From: Methylobacterium sp. NMS14P
GTDB taxonomy: Bacteria; Pseudomonadota; Alphaproteobacteria; Rhizobiales; Beijerinckiaceae
Reading direction: 5' to 3'
NCBI RefSeq assembly: GCF_028583545.1
Contig: NZ_CP087106.1
Location: 3,022,501-3,086,500, forward strand
DNA length: 64,000 nucleotides
The notes beneath the pieces were generated by a model that saw nothing but the letters and a program-made list of their open reading frames with translations, searched no databases and was not told the origin of the DNA. This document shows positions 27,196 to 37,267 of the stretch, piece after piece. Numbering within the stretch: position 1 is the first letter of the stretch; every line of letters starts with the position of its first letter. The translations under genes and the position numbers were made by a program.

Positions 27196-27888
27196 ATGTC
27201 CACCGAACCGACGCGCAAGCCCCCGATCGCCGTGTTCGACCTGGACGGGACGCTGGCGGAGACCGCGGGCGACCTCATCGGCACCCTCAACGTGCTGATG
27301 AAGCGCGAGGGGCTGGCCGAGCTGCCCCTCTCGCAGGCGCGCGGGCTGATCGGCGCCGGCGCCCGGGCGCTCATCCGGCGGGGCTTCGAGGTCGAGGGGC
27401 GGCCGCTCTCGCCGGAGGACCACGACCGCCTGTTCGACGCCTTCATCGACCATTACGGGGCGCATCTCGCCGACACCTCCCACCTCTTCCCGGGCGTGGT
27501 CGAGGCGCTCGACGCCCTCGAGGCGGCGGGCTTCCAGCTGGCGGTCTGCACCAACAAGTACGAGGGGCAGTCGGTCGAGCTGCTGCGCCTCCTGGGGATC
27601 GGCCACCGCTTCGCGGCGATCTGCGGCCGGGACACCTTCCCGCAATCCAAGCCCGACCCTCGCCACCTGACCGGCACGATCGAGCGCGCCGGCGGCGATC
27701 CGGCCCGCGCCGTCATGGTGGGCGATTCCCGGACCGACATCGACACCGCCAAGGCTGCCGGCATCCCGGTGGTGGCGGTCACCTTCGGCTACACCGACCG
27801 GCCGGTGGCCGAGCTCGGGCCCGATCGGGTGATCGAGCACTTCTCGGAGCTGGCCGAGGCGGTCGGCGCGCTCGTGCCGGCGGCCTGA
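27196..27888 (+). CDS. gph: Phosphoglycolate phosphatase (HAD superfamily)
   Basis: 230 residues. HAD motif I AVFDLDGTLAETAGDL (nucleophile Asp in DLDGT), motif II CTNK, motif III region QSKPDPRHL with the Lys, and motif IV MVGDSRTDIDTAKAAG. It would hydrolyse 2-phosphoglycolate, a by-product of RuBisCO oxygenase or DNA repair. Gph is the closest pattern (length and cap domain), but related HAD phosphatases cannot be excluded. Convergent with the aminotransferase gene, four bases apart. Confidence 0.82.
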   Translation: MSTEPTRKPPIAVFDLDGTLAETAGDLIGTLNVLMKREGLAELPLSQARGLIGAGARALIRRGFEVEGRPLSPEDHDRLFDAFIDHYGAHLADTSHLFPGVVEALDALEAAGFQLAVCTNKYEGQSVELLRLLGIGHRFAAICGRDTFPQSKPDPRHLTGTIERAGGDPARAVMVGDSRTDIDTAKAAGIPVVAVTFGYTDRPVAELGPDRVIEHFSELAEAVGALVPAA

Positions 27889-27892
27889 CCTC

Positions 27893-29047
27893 TCAGCGCA
27901 GCCACGCCTTCAGCCGCGCCGCCGCCTCGCGGCACTCGGTCTCCGAGCCCGCGAAGGAGAAGCGGACGTGGTGGTTGCCCACGTCCGGGTCGAAGTCGAG
28001 GCCGGGCGTCGCCGCGACGTGCGCCTCGTCGAGCATGCGCCGGCAGAAATCCGATGCGTCGTTGGTCAGGTTCGAGACGTCCGCGTAGAGGTAGAAGGCG
28101 CCGTCGGCCGGGTGCACGCGGCCGAGGCCGAGGCCCGGCAGCGCGTCCAGCAGGATCGCGCGGTTGCGGGCGTAGCCGTCGCGGACGGCGTCGAGCTCCT
28201 CGGTGGCGTCGAAGGCCGCCAGCGCGCCGAGCTGCGACAGGTACGGCGCCGAGATGTAGAGGTTCTGCGCCAGCCGCTCGATCGGGCGGACCAGCGCCTC
28301 CGGCACGACCATCCAGCCGACGCGCCAGCCGGTCATGCAGTGATACTTCGAGAACGAGTTGATCACGACGGCGTCGGGGTCGAAGCGCAGGGCCGTGACC
28401 GTGGGCTCGCCGTAGCTGAGGCCGTGATAGATCTCGTCGGAGATCAGCGGCAGGCCGAGGCCGCGCGCCGCCGCGCAGAGATCCCGTAGGGTGCCCGCCG
28501 TGATCACCGTGCCGGACGGATTGGCCGGGCTCATCACCAGCGCCCCGGCGACCGGCGCGCGGGCGTGGGTCTCGCGCAGGAGCGCGGCGGTCGGCGCGAA
28601 GCGGTCCTCGGCGCGCAGCACCATGGGCGCCGGCACGAGGTCGAGGGCGGCCAGGATGCTGCGATAGGCCGGATAGCCCGGCTGCGGCACGGCGACCCGG
28701 GCACCAGAATCGAACAGGCTCATGAAGGCGAGCACGAAGCCGGCCGAGGATCCGGTGGTGATCACCACCCGTTCCGGGCTCACCGCGACGCCGTGCCGCT
28801 CCGCGTAGTCCTGTGCGATGCGGGCGCGCAGGGACGGCAGGCCCAGGGCCTCGGTGTAGGGGACGCGGCCCGCGGCGAGCGCCGTCTGCGCGGCCGCGAT
28901 CACAGCCCGTGGCGCCGGCGCCGAAGGCTGGCCGACCTCCATCCGAACCACGTCGCTGCCCGCCCGCGCCTTGGCGGCGGCGGCGGCCATGACATCCATC
29001 GCGAGGAACGGCTGGACGGCGGCGGCGCGCCGAGAGATCGGGATCAT
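27893..29047 (-). CDS. Class I/II PLP-dependent aminotransferase
   Basis: 384 residues, fold type I. PLP Lys in INSFSKYHCMTGWRVGWMV, the Asn in MSPANPSGT, Asp/Tyr in LISDEIYHGLSYG, and the C-terminal substrate Arg region NHHVRFSFAGSE. This fits the aspartate aminotransferase subgroup If/Ig (AspC-like), but the amino acid cannot be fixed by sequence. Start ATG at 29047. Divergent from the DsbA-like gene. Confidence 0.85.
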   Translation of the reverse strand: MIPISRRAAAVQPFLAMDVMAAAAAKARAGSDVVRMEVGQPSAPAPRAVIAAAQTALAAGRVPYTEALGLPSLRARIAQDYAERHGVAVSPERVVITTGSSAGFVLAFMSLFDSGARVAVPQPGYPAYRSILAALDLVPAPMVLRAEDRFAPTAALLRETHARAPVAGALVMSPANPSGTVITAGTLRDLCAAARGLGLPLISDEIYHGLSYGEPTVTALRFDPDAVVINSFSKYHCMTGWRVGWMVVPEALVRPIERLAQNLYISAPYLSQLGALAAFDATEELDAVRDGYARNRAILLDALPGLGLGRVHPADGAFYLYADVSNLTNDASDFCRRMLDEAHVAATPGLDFDPDVGNHHVRFSFAGSETECREAAARLKAWLR

Positions 29048-29338
29048 GAGGGTCTGCTCTGCGCCAAACGAAGCTGGCGCCCCGGGGGTTAGACGCTCGC
29101 GGTCCCTGCCTCAAGCCGGAGCCGGGCTCGGCCGCCCGTCCCCGCGACAGTGGGGCCGTCGATCCGCGAGGGCGTTCCTGGGTCGGCTCGACAGGCGGCG
29201 CGGTGCCACGGTCGGGGAACGCTGCCGCGCCGCTCGCCGCGGTCACGGCGGGATTTGACCGGACGCCGCGAAAACGCCTAACCCAGCCCCTACCGCTCGC
29301 GCCACGCGCGGGCCGGCCCGCCGCGCAAGCGAGGATCT

Positions 29339-30121
29339 ATGCCCTTCTTCCGTCCCCTGCCCGCGCTGGTCCTGGCGCTCGGCCTCGTCGCTGTCCCCGC
29401 CCTCGGGCAGACCGCGACGCCCCCCGCCGCGCCGTTCACGGACGCGCAGCGCGCCGGCATCGAGGCGATCGTCAAGGACTACCTGATCAAGCATCCCGAG
29501 GTGCTTCAGGAGGCTCTCGCGGAGGCGGAGAAGCAGCAGGCCGAGACGCAGCGCCTCGCCCAGGCCGCCGCCCTCAAGGAGTCGCGCGAGGCTCTCATCA
29601 ACGGTCCCCACGACGTCGTCGCGGGCAACCCGTCGGGCGACGTCACGCTGGTCGAGTTCTTCGACTACAATTGCGGCTACTGCCGCAAGGCGCTGGGCGA
29701 CCTCCAGGCGCTGATCAAGTCAGACCCGAAGCTGCGGGTCGTCATCAAGGACTTCCCGGTGCTCGGCCCGGAATCGCTGGAGGCCAGCCAGGTCGCCGTC
29801 GCGGTGCGCCAGCAGCTGAAGGGCGACAAGCTGTTCGAGTTTCATCAGAAGCTCCTGGAGACCAAGGGCCGGGTGAACGGCGCCCGGGCGATCCAGGTCG
29901 CCAAGGATATGGGCGTCGACACCGCCAAGCTGCAGAAGGACATGGCGTCCCCCGAGGTGAAGGCCGCGCTCAGCGAGAATCGCGGTCTCGGCGACCGCCT
30001 GGGCCTCTCGGGCACGCCGGCCTTCATCATCGGCGACGAGGTGATCCCGGGCGCCGTCGGCGTCGAGCCGATGCGCAAGACCATCGCCGACGTGCGCCAG
30101 TGCGGCCACGCCTCCTGCTGA
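29339..30121 (+). CDS. DsbA-family thiol:disulfide interchange protein
   Basis: 260 residues. Signal peptide ([15 protein letters not shown]), an Ala/Gln-rich helical extension to about residue 95, then a thioredoxin fold with active site [13 protein letters not shown] (CGYC at about residues 112-115) and the cis-proline loop [12 protein letters not shown]. Oxidises or isomerises disulfides in the periplasm; resembles Com1/ScsC-like proteins of alphaproteobacteria. It has no dsbB-like partner next to it. accB begins 158 bases downstream. Confidence 0.88.
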   Translation: MPFFRPLPALVLALGLVAVPALGQTATPPAAPFTDAQRAGIEAIVKDYLIKHPEVLQEALAEAEKQQAETQRLAQAAALKESREALINGPHDVVAGNPSGDVTLVEFFDYNCGYCRKALGDLQALIKSDPKLRVVIKDFPVLGPESLEASQVAVAVRQQLKGDKLFEFHQKLLETKGRVNGARAIQVAKDMGVDTAKLQKDMASPEVKAALSENRGLGDRLGLSGTPAFIIGDEVIPGAVGVEPMRKTIADVRQCGHASC

Positions 30122-30278
30122 GCTGACGGATCGGGCCGAGGAACCCCGAAGGCGGTCCGCGCAGCCTTGTCGCGCCGGGGCGCCTTCGTCTAAGAGCCGC
30201 CAGCCGCAGGGCCGCGGTGGGGGTCCAGGGCCGAGCCCGGATAGACGCACCGACGTGCCGCGAGACGAAGTAGGCCGG

Positions 30279-30752
30279 ATGCCAAAGAACGACGCCATCG
30301 ATCCCGAACTCGTGCGCGAGCTCGCCAACCTCGTGACCGAGACCGGCCTGTCCGAGATCGAGGTCGAGAAGGGCGACCTGCGCATCCGCGTCGCGCGGCG
30401 CCTCGAACCCGTGAGCGTGCAGGTCGCTGCGCCGACCCCCCTCGCAGCCGTCGCCCCGCCGGCGGCGGCGCCCGCCGCGTCGTCCCCCCTCGCCCCGGCC
30501 GAGCCGGCGCGCGCGCAGCCCGGCACCGTGCCCTCGCCGATGGTCGGGACCGCCTATCTCCGGCCCTCGCCCGACGCCAAGGCGTTCGTGGACGTCGGCT
30601 CCAAGGTCGAGGTCGGCGACAAGCTGCTGCTCATCGAGGCGATGAAGACCTTCAACGAGATCGTGGCGCCCCGCGCCGGCACGATCAGCGCCATCTTCGT
30701 CGAGGACGGTCAGCCGGTCGAGTTCGGCGAGGCCCTGCTCGTCATCACCTAG
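30279..30752 (+). CDS. accB: Biotin carboxyl carrier protein of acetyl-CoA carboxylase
   Basis: 157 residues. N-terminal helical part, an Ala/Pro-rich flexible linker (about residues 50-85), then the biotinyl domain with the biotin-attachment Lys in [11 protein letters not shown] (about residue 124). It carries CO2 between biotin carboxylase and the carboxyltransferase. Start at 30279 (MPKNDAID); the upstream frame has eight extra residues with no RBS. accC follows after 104 bases. Confidence 0.95.
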   Translation: MPKNDAIDPELVRELANLVTETGLSEIEVEKGDLRIRVARRLEPVSVQVAAPTPLAAVAPPAAAPAASSPLAPAEPARAQPGTVPSPMVGTAYLRPSPDAKAFVDVGSKVEVGDKLLLIEAMKTFNEIVAPRAGTISAIFVEDGQPVEFGEALLVIT

Positions 30753-30856
30753 GACGTCCGCCGGGCGCTCGTCGCCCAGTCCCGGACGACGCCGCAACAC
30801 GAGAGGATAGAGCATCCTGCGCGGTCCGGGATCGCCAGGATGCCCTAACGGGTCCG

Positions 30857-32209
30857 ATGTTCGACAAGATCCTGATCGCGAACCGCGGCGAGATCGCCCT
30901 GCGCATCCTGCGGGCGGCGAAGGAGCTCGGGATCGCCACCGTGGCGGTCCACTCCACCGCCGACGCCGACGCCATGCACGTGCGCCTCGCCGACGAGAGC
31001 GTCTGCATCGGGCCGCCGGCCGCCCGCGACAGCTACCTCAACATCCCGTCGATCATCGCGGCCTGCGAGATCACAGGGGCCGATGCCGTGCATCCCGGCT
31101 ACGGCTTCCTGTCGGAGAATGCCCGCTTCGCCGAGGTTCTGGCCCATCACCAGATCGGCTTCATCGGCCCCAAGGCGCAGCACATCCGCACCATGGGCGA
31201 CAAGATCGAGGCCAAGCGCACGGCGCTGAAGCTCGGCATCCCGTGCGTGCCGGGGTCCGAGGGTGGCGTCGAGGACGCCGACACCGCCAAGCGCGTGGCC
31301 GCCGAGATCGGCTACCCCGTTCTCGTGAAGGCGGCGGCGGGCGGCGGCGGCCGCGGCATGAAGGTCGCGCGCTCCGAGGCCGAGCTCGAGCAGGCGATCG
31401 GCATGGCCAAGTCCGAGGCCAAGGCCGCCTTCGGTGACGACGCGGTCTACCTCGAGAAGTACCTGGAGAAGCCCCGCCACATCGAGGTCCAGGTGCTCGG
31501 CGACGGCCGCGGCGGTGCCGTCCACCTCGCCGAGCGCGACTGCTCGCTCCAGCGCCGCCACCAGAAGGTTTGGGAGGAAGGCGGCTCGCCGGCGCTCAAC
31601 GAGTCGATGCGCGCCGAGATCGGCGGCATCTGCGCCAACGCCATGAAGGAACTCGGCTATCTCGGCGCCGGGACGGTCGAGTTTCTCTACGAGGACGGGC
31701 GGTTCTACTTCATCGAGATGAACACCCGCATCCAGGTCGAGCATCCGGTGACCGAGATGATCACCGGGATCGACCTCGTCATCGAGCAGATCCAGGTCGC
31801 CTCGGGCGGCCCGCTCTCGGTGAGCCAGGCGGACATTAAGGTCGAGGGCCACGCCATCGAGTGCCGGATTAACGCCGAGCACCCGGAAACCTTCCGGCCG
31901 TCCCCGGGTGAGATCACCCATTATCACACGCCCGGCGGCCTCGGCGTCCGCGTCGATTCGGCGGCGTTCCAGGGCTACCGCATCCCGCCGAACTACGATT
32001 CGCTGATCGGCAAGCTGATCGTCCACGGCCGGACCCGCAACGAGTGCCTCATGCGCCTGCGCCGGGCCCTGGACGAGTTCGTCATCGACGGGATCGACAC
32101 GACGCTGCCGCTGTTCCGGACGCTGGTTCGCAACCCGGACGTGCAGAACGGTCTTTACGACATTCACTGGCTGGAGCATTTCCTGGAAGACGGCGGCATG
32201 AAAGCCTGA
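30857..32209 (+). CDS. accC: Biotin carboxylase subunit of acetyl-CoA carboxylase
   Basis: 450 residues, ATP-grasp enzyme that carboxylates biotin on AccB. Seen: [22 protein letters not shown], the ATP-binding glycine loop [14 protein letters not shown], metal ligands in [27 protein letters not shown], and the biotin-pocket segment. Length fits the family. Start ATG 30857 closely follows the first hairpin-free spacer. With accB it forms the standard accBC pair; the carboxyltransferase genes are not in the window. Confidence 0.96.
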   Translation: MFDKILIANRGEIALRILRAAKELGIATVAVHSTADADAMHVRLADESVCIGPPAARDSYLNIPSIIAACEITGADAVHPGYGFLSENARFAEVLAHHQIGFIGPKAQHIRTMGDKIEAKRTALKLGIPCVPGSEGGVEDADTAKRVAAEIGYPVLVKAAAGGGGRGMKVARSEAELEQAIGMAKSEAKAAFGDDAVYLEKYLEKPRHIEVQVLGDGRGGAVHLAERDCSLQRRHQKVWEEGGSPALNESMRAEIGGICANAMKELGYLGAGTVEFLYEDGRFYFIEMNTRIQVEHPVTEMITGIDLVIEQIQVASGGPLSVSQADIKVEGHAIECRINAEHPETFRPSPGEITHYHTPGGLGVRVDSAAFQGYRIPPNYDSLIGKLIVHGRTRNECLMRLRRALDEFVIDGIDTTLPLFRTLVRNPDVQNGLYDIHWLEHFLEDGGMKA

Positions 32210-32270
32210 TCGGAACCGGGCGAGGCTGCGGCGAGAGCGGCGCGCGGGGGATCTGGTCATCGCACCGGCC

Positions 32271-32972
32271 GTGCGCGACATTCACGGCATGCACGACACC
32301 GCCCGCGTGGACATCACCCCCGAGATCCTGCTGAAGGCCTACGCGGCCGGTATCTTCCCGATGGCGGAGGATGCCGACGACCCGACGCTCTACTGGGTCG
32401 AGCCCAAGGCGCGCGGCGTGCTGCCCCTCGACGCGTTCCGCGTGTCCCGGCGCCTTGCCCGGACCGTGCGGTCCGACCAGTTCGTGGTTCGCTGCGACAC
32501 CGATTTCAACGGCGTGATCGACGGTTGCGCCGCGCCCCGACGGGACAGCGAGCGCACCTGGATTAACGGGCGGATCCGCGAGCTCTACGGCGCCCTGTTC
32601 GACATCGGCCACGTCCACACGGTCGAGGTCTACGCGGGCGCGGATGGCCGGCTCGTCGGCGGCCTCTACGGCGTCTCGCTCGGGGCGGCCTTCTTCGGCG
32701 AGAGCATGTTCCACGAGGTCCGCGACGCGTCGAAGGTCGCCCTCGTCCACCTGATGGGGCGCCTGCGCGCCGGGCGCTACCGGCTCGCCGACACCCAGTT
32801 CGTCACCGACCACCTGACGCAGTTCGGCGCCGAGGAGGTGCCGCGGCACGTCTACAAGCGCCGCCTCGCCGACGCCCTCGATCAGGTCGCCGACTGGAAC
32901 GTCTGGCCCGGTGACGGCTCGGTGCCGGGTGCGCGGGTCCTCGAAGCGCTCAAAGCTCCGGATCGTGGCTAG
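32271..32972 (+). CDS. aat: Leucyl/phenylalanyl-tRNA-protein transferase
   Basis: 233 residues. Adds Leu or Phe from tRNA to N-terminal Arg or Lys (N-degron pathway). Seen: [34 protein letters not shown] near the N-terminus, [26 protein letters not shown], and [20 protein letters not shown], the transferase signature. Starts MRDIHG at 32271 (GTG) or slightly later at the internal Met. Downstream of accBC with 61 bases between, a conserved neighbourhood in Rhizobiales. Confidence 0.93.
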   Translation: MRDIHGMHDTARVDITPEILLKAYAAGIFPMAEDADDPTLYWVEPKARGVLPLDAFRVSRRLARTVRSDQFVVRCDTDFNGVIDGCAAPRRDSERTWINGRIRELYGALFDIGHVHTVEVYAGADGRLVGGLYGVSLGAAFFGESMFHEVRDASKVALVHLMGRLRAGRYRLADTQFVTDHLTQFGAEEVPRHVYKRRLADALDQVADWNVWPGDGSVPGARVLEALKAPDRG

Positions 32973-32996
32973 GGCCGGAGGCCTCGAAAGCCGGCG

Positions 32997-33362
32997 CTAG
33001 CGCCGACGCCGGTGGCGGTAGCCGGTCGAGAACGAGGCGTATTGCCGGCCGCGGACGGACCGGTAGCGTCGCCGGCGGCTGGTGCTGGCCTCGACCGTCT
33101 CCTCCACCTGCGGGATCGGCTCGGCCATGGCGGCCGCGGGCGTGGCCGCCGCCGCGACCGTCGTGTCGGCCGAGGCGTAGCCGCCGGCGACGTTCTTCGC
33201 CGCCGGGCCGAACATCGCGAGACACTGGTTGTAGGCGAGGTCGTTCTTGAGGCGCTCGCATTCACCGATGGAGCGCGGTGTCCCCTGCGCCAGGGCCGGA
33301 AGGGGCGCGAGCAGCACGACGAGGGCAGCCAGCGGCTTGAGGCAGTGAATCGGGCGGTGCAC
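32997..33362 (-). CDS. Exported basic protein of unknown function
   Basis: 121 residues. Signal peptide to about residue 26 (LLAPLPALAQ), one Cys-containing segment ERLKNDLAYNQCLAMFGPAA (two cysteines with IGEC), an Ala-rich stretch, and a very basic C-terminus ending RHRRRR. No known domain recognised. Convergent with aat. Confidence 0.7.
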   Translation of the reverse strand: MHRPIHCLKPLAALVVLLAPLPALAQGTPRSIGECERLKNDLAYNQCLAMFGPAAKNVAGGYASADTTVAAAATPAAAMAEPIPQVEETVEASTSRRRRYRSVRGRQYASFSTGYRHRRRR

Positions 33363-33428
33363 GGAGGGGGTCTCGAGCGGTGACGGCAGGCTTGTGATCC
33401 CCGAGTGCGGCGAAATCGAGGGTTCGCC

Positions 33429-33635
33429 TCACCGATCGGGCCGCTCCATCCACCGGATCAGCGGCATCAGCGGGAAGATCCACGCGATGCCGAGAACCGA
33501 GTAGATCACGGCCTGTACCGCCGCCGGTGTCTCCGAGATGCGGCTGTCGGCCAGGGTCATCGCCAGCGGGCCGTAGAGGCAGACGAAGACCAGGATGGCG
33601 AGGGTCCCGATCAGGGTCCGGGTGCGGCGACGCAT
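33429..33635 (-). CDS. DUF2842 two-helix membrane protein
   Basis: 68 residues, two membrane helices (about residues 9-27 and 41-60) with IFPLMPLIRWM at the end, matching DUF2842 proteins of alphaproteobacteria. It commonly lies near ctaA, as here (divergent, 209 bases away). Function unknown. Confidence 0.82.
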   Translation of the reverse strand: MRRRTRTLIGTLAILVFVCLYGPLAMTLADSRISETPAAVQAVIYSVLGIAWIFPLMPLIRWMERPDR

Positions 33636-33844
33636 TGCTGAGTTCCTGGGTCGTGCCTTCGGACTGTGCCGCCGGCTGGGCGGCCGGCGCTGCGGGCGCG
33701 GATGGGCGACGGCTACCGTTCCGGGATCCGGTTGGCAACGCGCTCGCTGACGCGGGCTGCGGCGCCGGCGCCGTTGCTGGTCGGCCGGACATCCCCTAAC
33801 CCGCGTCAGGCCGGGGTTTTCCCGGATCCGCGGAAGGGACGTGC

Positions 33845-34948
33845 ATGGACATGAGTGGCGCGGGCGACCGGCGGTCGGGGGCGGTGCGAACCTGGCTCTA
33901 CGTGGTCGCGGCCCTGGTGGTCGCCATGGTGGCGGTCGGCGGCGCGACGCGGCTGACCGGGTCCGGCCTGTCGATCACCGAGTGGCGCCCTGTCACGGGC
34001 GCGATCCCGCCGCTCACCGAGGCCGACTGGGCGGCCGAGTTCGCCAAGTACCGGGACACGCCGCAATACAACATCCTCAACCAGGGGATGGGATTGTCGG
34101 CCTTCAAGGTTCTGTACGGCTGGGAATGGGGCCATCGCCTGCTCGGCCGCGTGATCGGCTTCGTGTTCTTCCTGCCGCTGATCGTGTTCTGGTGGCAGGG
34201 CCGGATCAGCCGGCGCCTCGGGCTCGGCCTGCTCGGTCTCGGCCTGCTCGGCGGCCTCCAGGGCGCCATCGGCTGGATCATGGTCGCCTCGGGCCTTCAG
34301 CCCGGCATGACGGCGGTGGCGCCGCTCAAGCTCGCCCTGCACCTCACCACCGCGAGCCTGATCCTGGCCGGGCTGGTCTGGCTGGCTGCGGGCGAGCGCC
34401 GCGGCGTCCTGGCGCCGGCCACGGCACGGCTGCGGGCGACCGCCCTGCTGCTGCCGATCCTGGTCCTGGTGCAGATCTTCCTCGGCGGCCTCGTCGCCGG
34501 CTCGCATGCCGGCCTCGTCTACAACACGTGGCCGACCATGGACGGCCAACTCGTCCCGCCGCTGGACAGCCTGTTCGCGATCCGGCCCTGGATCGAGAAC
34601 TTCGTCGACAACCACGCCCTTGTTCAATTCGACCACCGGGTGACGGCGTACCTCGTGTTCGTCGTGGCGGTCCTGCACGCCGTCGACGCCCGGCTCACCG
34701 GCCCGAAGAGCGCGGGCGGTCGGGCCACGGGCGTCGTGATCCTCGTCCTCGCCCAGATGGCGCTCGGGATCGCGACGCTGCTCCTCGCCGTTCCGCTCTG
34801 GGCGGCACTCGCGCATCAGGTGCTCGCCATGGCGGTGCTGACGATGGCCACCGTCCATGCCCGGCTCAGCCGCGGATCCGGCCTGGTCGAGCCCGCCGCC
34901 GCCGAGCCGCCGCTGGGGTTCGAGGGGCTCGTCGGAGGCCGGATCTAG
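33845..34948 (+). CDS. ctaA: Heme A synthase (CtaA/COX15)
   Basis: 367 residues, eight membrane helices. Oxidises the C8 methyl of heme O to make heme A for aa3-type cytochrome oxidase. Seen: GGATRLTGSGLSITEWRPVTGAIPPL near the N-terminus, EWGHRLLGR with an axial His, LALHLTTAS with a second His, QFDHRVTAY with a third, and ALAHQVLA near the end. This is the alphaproteobacterial/mitochondrial (type 2) form. Upstream 209 bases hold no gene; a large hairpin closes the unit. Confidence 0.95.
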   Translation: MDMSGAGDRRSGAVRTWLYVVAALVVAMVAVGGATRLTGSGLSITEWRPVTGAIPPLTEADWAAEFAKYRDTPQYNILNQGMGLSAFKVLYGWEWGHRLLGRVIGFVFFLPLIVFWWQGRISRRLGLGLLGLGLLGGLQGAIGWIMVASGLQPGMTAVAPLKLALHLTTASLILAGLVWLAAGERRGVLAPATARLRATALLLPILVLVQIFLGGLVAGSHAGLVYNTWPTMDGQLVPPLDSLFAIRPWIENFVDNHALVQFDHRVTAYLVFVVAVLHAVDARLTGPKSAGGRATGVVILVLAQMALGIATLLLAVPLWAALAHQVLAMAVLTMATVHARLSRGSGLVEPAAAEPPLGFEGLVGGRI

Positions 34949-34950
34949 GC

Positions 34951-34988
34951 TCTCGTGCGGTGCAGCGGTCGCGCTGCACCGCACGAGA
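34951..34988 (+). terminator. Terminator hairpin of ctaA
   Basis: Perfect 17-bp stem (TCTCGTGCGGTGCAGCG with its complement) and a four-base loop GTCG, beginning three bases past the ctaA stop and followed by CTTTTACC. The palindrome is unusually long for a terminator, but position and T-run fit. Confidence 0.8.
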
Positions 34989-35098
34989 CTTTTACCGCTT
35001 TCAGTGGAACCTTGGGATAACTCCCCATCAGCAATCTGCACATGGAACGACTAAGACTTCTCAAGCTTTAAGCTGCACGCGTTGCAGGAGGCTTCAAG

Positions 35099-35782
35099 AT
35101 GTCTCTCGCGGAGGATGGTCGACCGCTCTCCCTCACCTGGCACTACACGCCGCGGGAGATCATGGCGGATGGCGTGATCCACGGTCTCGGCGTGGTGCTC
35201 GGCCTCGCCGGTGCCGTGGCCCTGGTGGCGACCGCGGTCACGGCCCATCTCGGGCTCGGCGAGCGGGCGGCGGTGGTCGTGTACGCCACGGCGCTCGTGC
35301 TGATGCTCGGCGTCTCCGCCCTCTACAATCTCCACCCCGTCAGCCCGCGCAAATGGCTCCTGCGCCGCGCCGACCACGCCCTGATCTACCTGATGATCGC
35401 CGGGACCTACACGCCGCTGGTCGCCCTCGTGGGATCGGGGCCGCGTGCCTACGCCCTCTTGGCGATGATCTGGCTGGTGGCGCTGATCGGGATCGCGGTG
35501 AAGCTCTTCCTGCCGGGCCGGTTCGACCGCCTGTCGATCGGGCTCTACCTGATGCTCGGCTGGAGCGGGCTGTTCGCCTACGAGTCGGTGATCGCGGCGC
35601 TTCAGCCCACCGCTCTGTGGCTGCTGGGAATCGGCGGGGCGCTCTACTCGATCGGCGTCGTGTTCCACATCTGGCGGACCCTGCCCTTCCAGAACGCGAT
35701 CTGGCACGGCTTCGTCCTCGCCGCGACGGCCTGCCACTACGGGACGATCTGGGCCAGCCTGAACGGCTCGCCGATCACCTAG
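35099..35782 (+). CDS. Hemolysin III family membrane protein (PAQR-like)
   Basis: 227 residues with seven membrane helices. Family marks: TPREIMADGVIHGLGVVLGL (with His), SALYNLHPVSPRKW, RADHALIYLMIAGTYTPL, and FHIWRTLPFQNAIWHGFVLAATACHY. The conserved Ser, Asp and three His suggest a metal-dependent hydrolase as in PAQR receptors; lytic activity is doubtful. Start ATG 35099 has GGAGG upstream. An AT-rich 100-base leader separates it from the ctaA terminator. Confidence 0.9.
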   Translation: MSLAEDGRPLSLTWHYTPREIMADGVIHGLGVVLGLAGAVALVATAVTAHLGLGERAAVVVYATALVLMLGVSALYNLHPVSPRKWLLRRADHALIYLMIAGTYTPLVALVGSGPRAYALLAMIWLVALIGIAVKLFLPGRFDRLSIGLYLMLGWSGLFAYESVIAALQPTALWLLGIGGALYSIGVVFHIWRTLPFQNAIWHGFVLAATACHYGTIWASLNGSPIT

Positions 35783-35923
35783 CGTTGGAGTCGATTGTGA
35801 TTTCGCGCGTAAAACTCCGGTTACCGTTCCGATGGAAAGGTCGAGTGACGGTGACCTGCTTTAAGTTTCCCGCGACCACGGGTGCACCACAACCTGGGGA
35901 CTGATATTCCCGGGAGCTGGACC

Positions 35924-37123
35924 GTGGTCCCGAAGACGAACGACTCTGGCATCGCTCAGCGCTACCGGATCCTGCACGTGTTCAGGGCGCCCGTGGGCGG
36001 ATTGTTCCGGCACGTGATGGATCTCGCCCGCCTCCAGGCGGCCGCGGGACACCATGTCGGTGTCGTCTGCGATTCTAGCACGGGCGGCGACCGCGCCGCG
36101 GGCGCCCTGGCGGACCTGACGCCCTGCCTGGATCTCGGCCTCGTCCGGATCCCGATGCGCCGGAATCCGCATCCGTCGGACTGGTCCTGTCTCAGCGCCG
36201 TGGCGCGGAGGGCCGCGGAGGTCAACGCGGACGTCCTGCACGGACACGGTGCCAAGGGCGGCGCCTACGCGCGGCTCGCCGCGGCGGGTCCGGCGATCCG
36301 CGCCTACACGCCGCACGGGGGCAGCTACAATTACCGGCCGGGCAGCCCGCTGCACCGCCTCTACATGGGGGCCGAAGCGGTGCTGGCGCGCCGCACGGAC
36401 GCGTTCCTGTTCGAGAGCGAGTACGTCGCCGGCCGCCACTGGAGCTTCGTCGGCGGTCCCGAGCGCGTGACGCGGATCGTGCACAACGGCATCGCCGAGG
36501 CGGAGTTCGCGCCGCTGGACCGCGTCGCCGAGCCCTTCGACCTGCTCTATGTCGGCGAGCTGCGGGAGGCCAAGGGCCTGCCCTACCTGCTCGAGGCGCT
36601 GGTCCGGCTGCGGGCCGAGGGGCGGGCGCTGCGCCTGCTCCTGGTCGGATCCGGGCCGGATGCCGAGATCCTGCGGGAGACCGTGGTGCGTCTCGGCCTG
36701 GCCGACGCGGTGGCGTTCGAGCCGCCGCAGGCGATCCGCGCCGTGCTGGCCCGCGGCCGGATCCTCGTCGTCCCGTCGCTCGCGGAGTCGCTGCCCTACG
36801 TCGTGCTGGAAGCCGCCGCGGCGGCGCAGCCGCTGGTCGCAACCCGGGTCGGCGGCATCCCGGAGATCTTCGGCGCGGCCGCTCGCGACCTCGTCCCGTC
36901 GCGGGACCCGGCGGCGCTCGCCGAGGGGATCCGCGGCGTCCTCGACGCCGCGCCGGAGGCCCTGGCCGCGCGGACGCAGGGCCTGAGCGCCTCGATCCGT
37001 CAGCGCTTCTCCCTGGAACGCATGGGCAGCGAGGTGATCTCCGGCTACGCCGCGGCCTTCGAAGCCCGCGCGGAGCGCCGCGATCCCGCGCCGCGGGCGA
37101 TCGCCGGCGCCCGGACCGCCTGA
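35924..37123 (+). CDS. Glycosyltransferase family 4 protein
   Basis: 399 residues, GT-B fold. N-terminal domain: RILHVFRAPVGGLFRHVMDLA and ADVLHGHGAKGGAYARLA; C-terminal domain: VGELREAKGLPYLLEALVRLR (donor-phosphate site) and SLAESLPYVVLEAAAAAQPLVATRVGG with the E-x7-E motif (ESLPYVVLE). It probably adds a sugar from a nucleotide donor to an exopolysaccharide or lipid-linked intermediate. The GTG at 35924 has GGGAG seven bases upstream and is preferred to the GTG at 35882. It lies upstream of a sugar-phosphate transferase, so the two may work together. Confidence 0.85.
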   Translation: MVPKTNDSGIAQRYRILHVFRAPVGGLFRHVMDLARLQAAAGHHVGVVCDSSTGGDRAAGALADLTPCLDLGLVRIPMRRNPHPSDWSCLSAVARRAAEVNADVLHGHGAKGGAYARLAAAGPAIRAYTPHGGSYNYRPGSPLHRLYMGAEAVLARRTDAFLFESEYVAGRHWSFVGGPERVTRIVHNGIAEAEFAPLDRVAEPFDLLYVGELREAKGLPYLLEALVRLRAEGRALRLLLVGSGPDAEILRETVVRLGLADAVAFEPPQAIRAVLARGRILVVPSLAESLPYVVLEAAAAAQPLVATRVGGIPEIFGAAARDLVPSRDPAALAEGIRGVLDAAPEALAARTQGLSASIRQRFSLERMGSEVISGYAAAFEARAERRDPAPRAIAGARTA

Positions 37124-37267
37124 CGGCGAGACCGGCAGGACGAGGATCGTGGGCCTGTGCGCCGCGGTGGAAAAGGCGGCGCCACCCTCGCTCTTAAATG
37201 TTCCAACAGCGCCCCGTGCCAAGCTCGCGCCGAGGCAGCGACCGCAAGGCTCGGGGGGAGCCGATCG

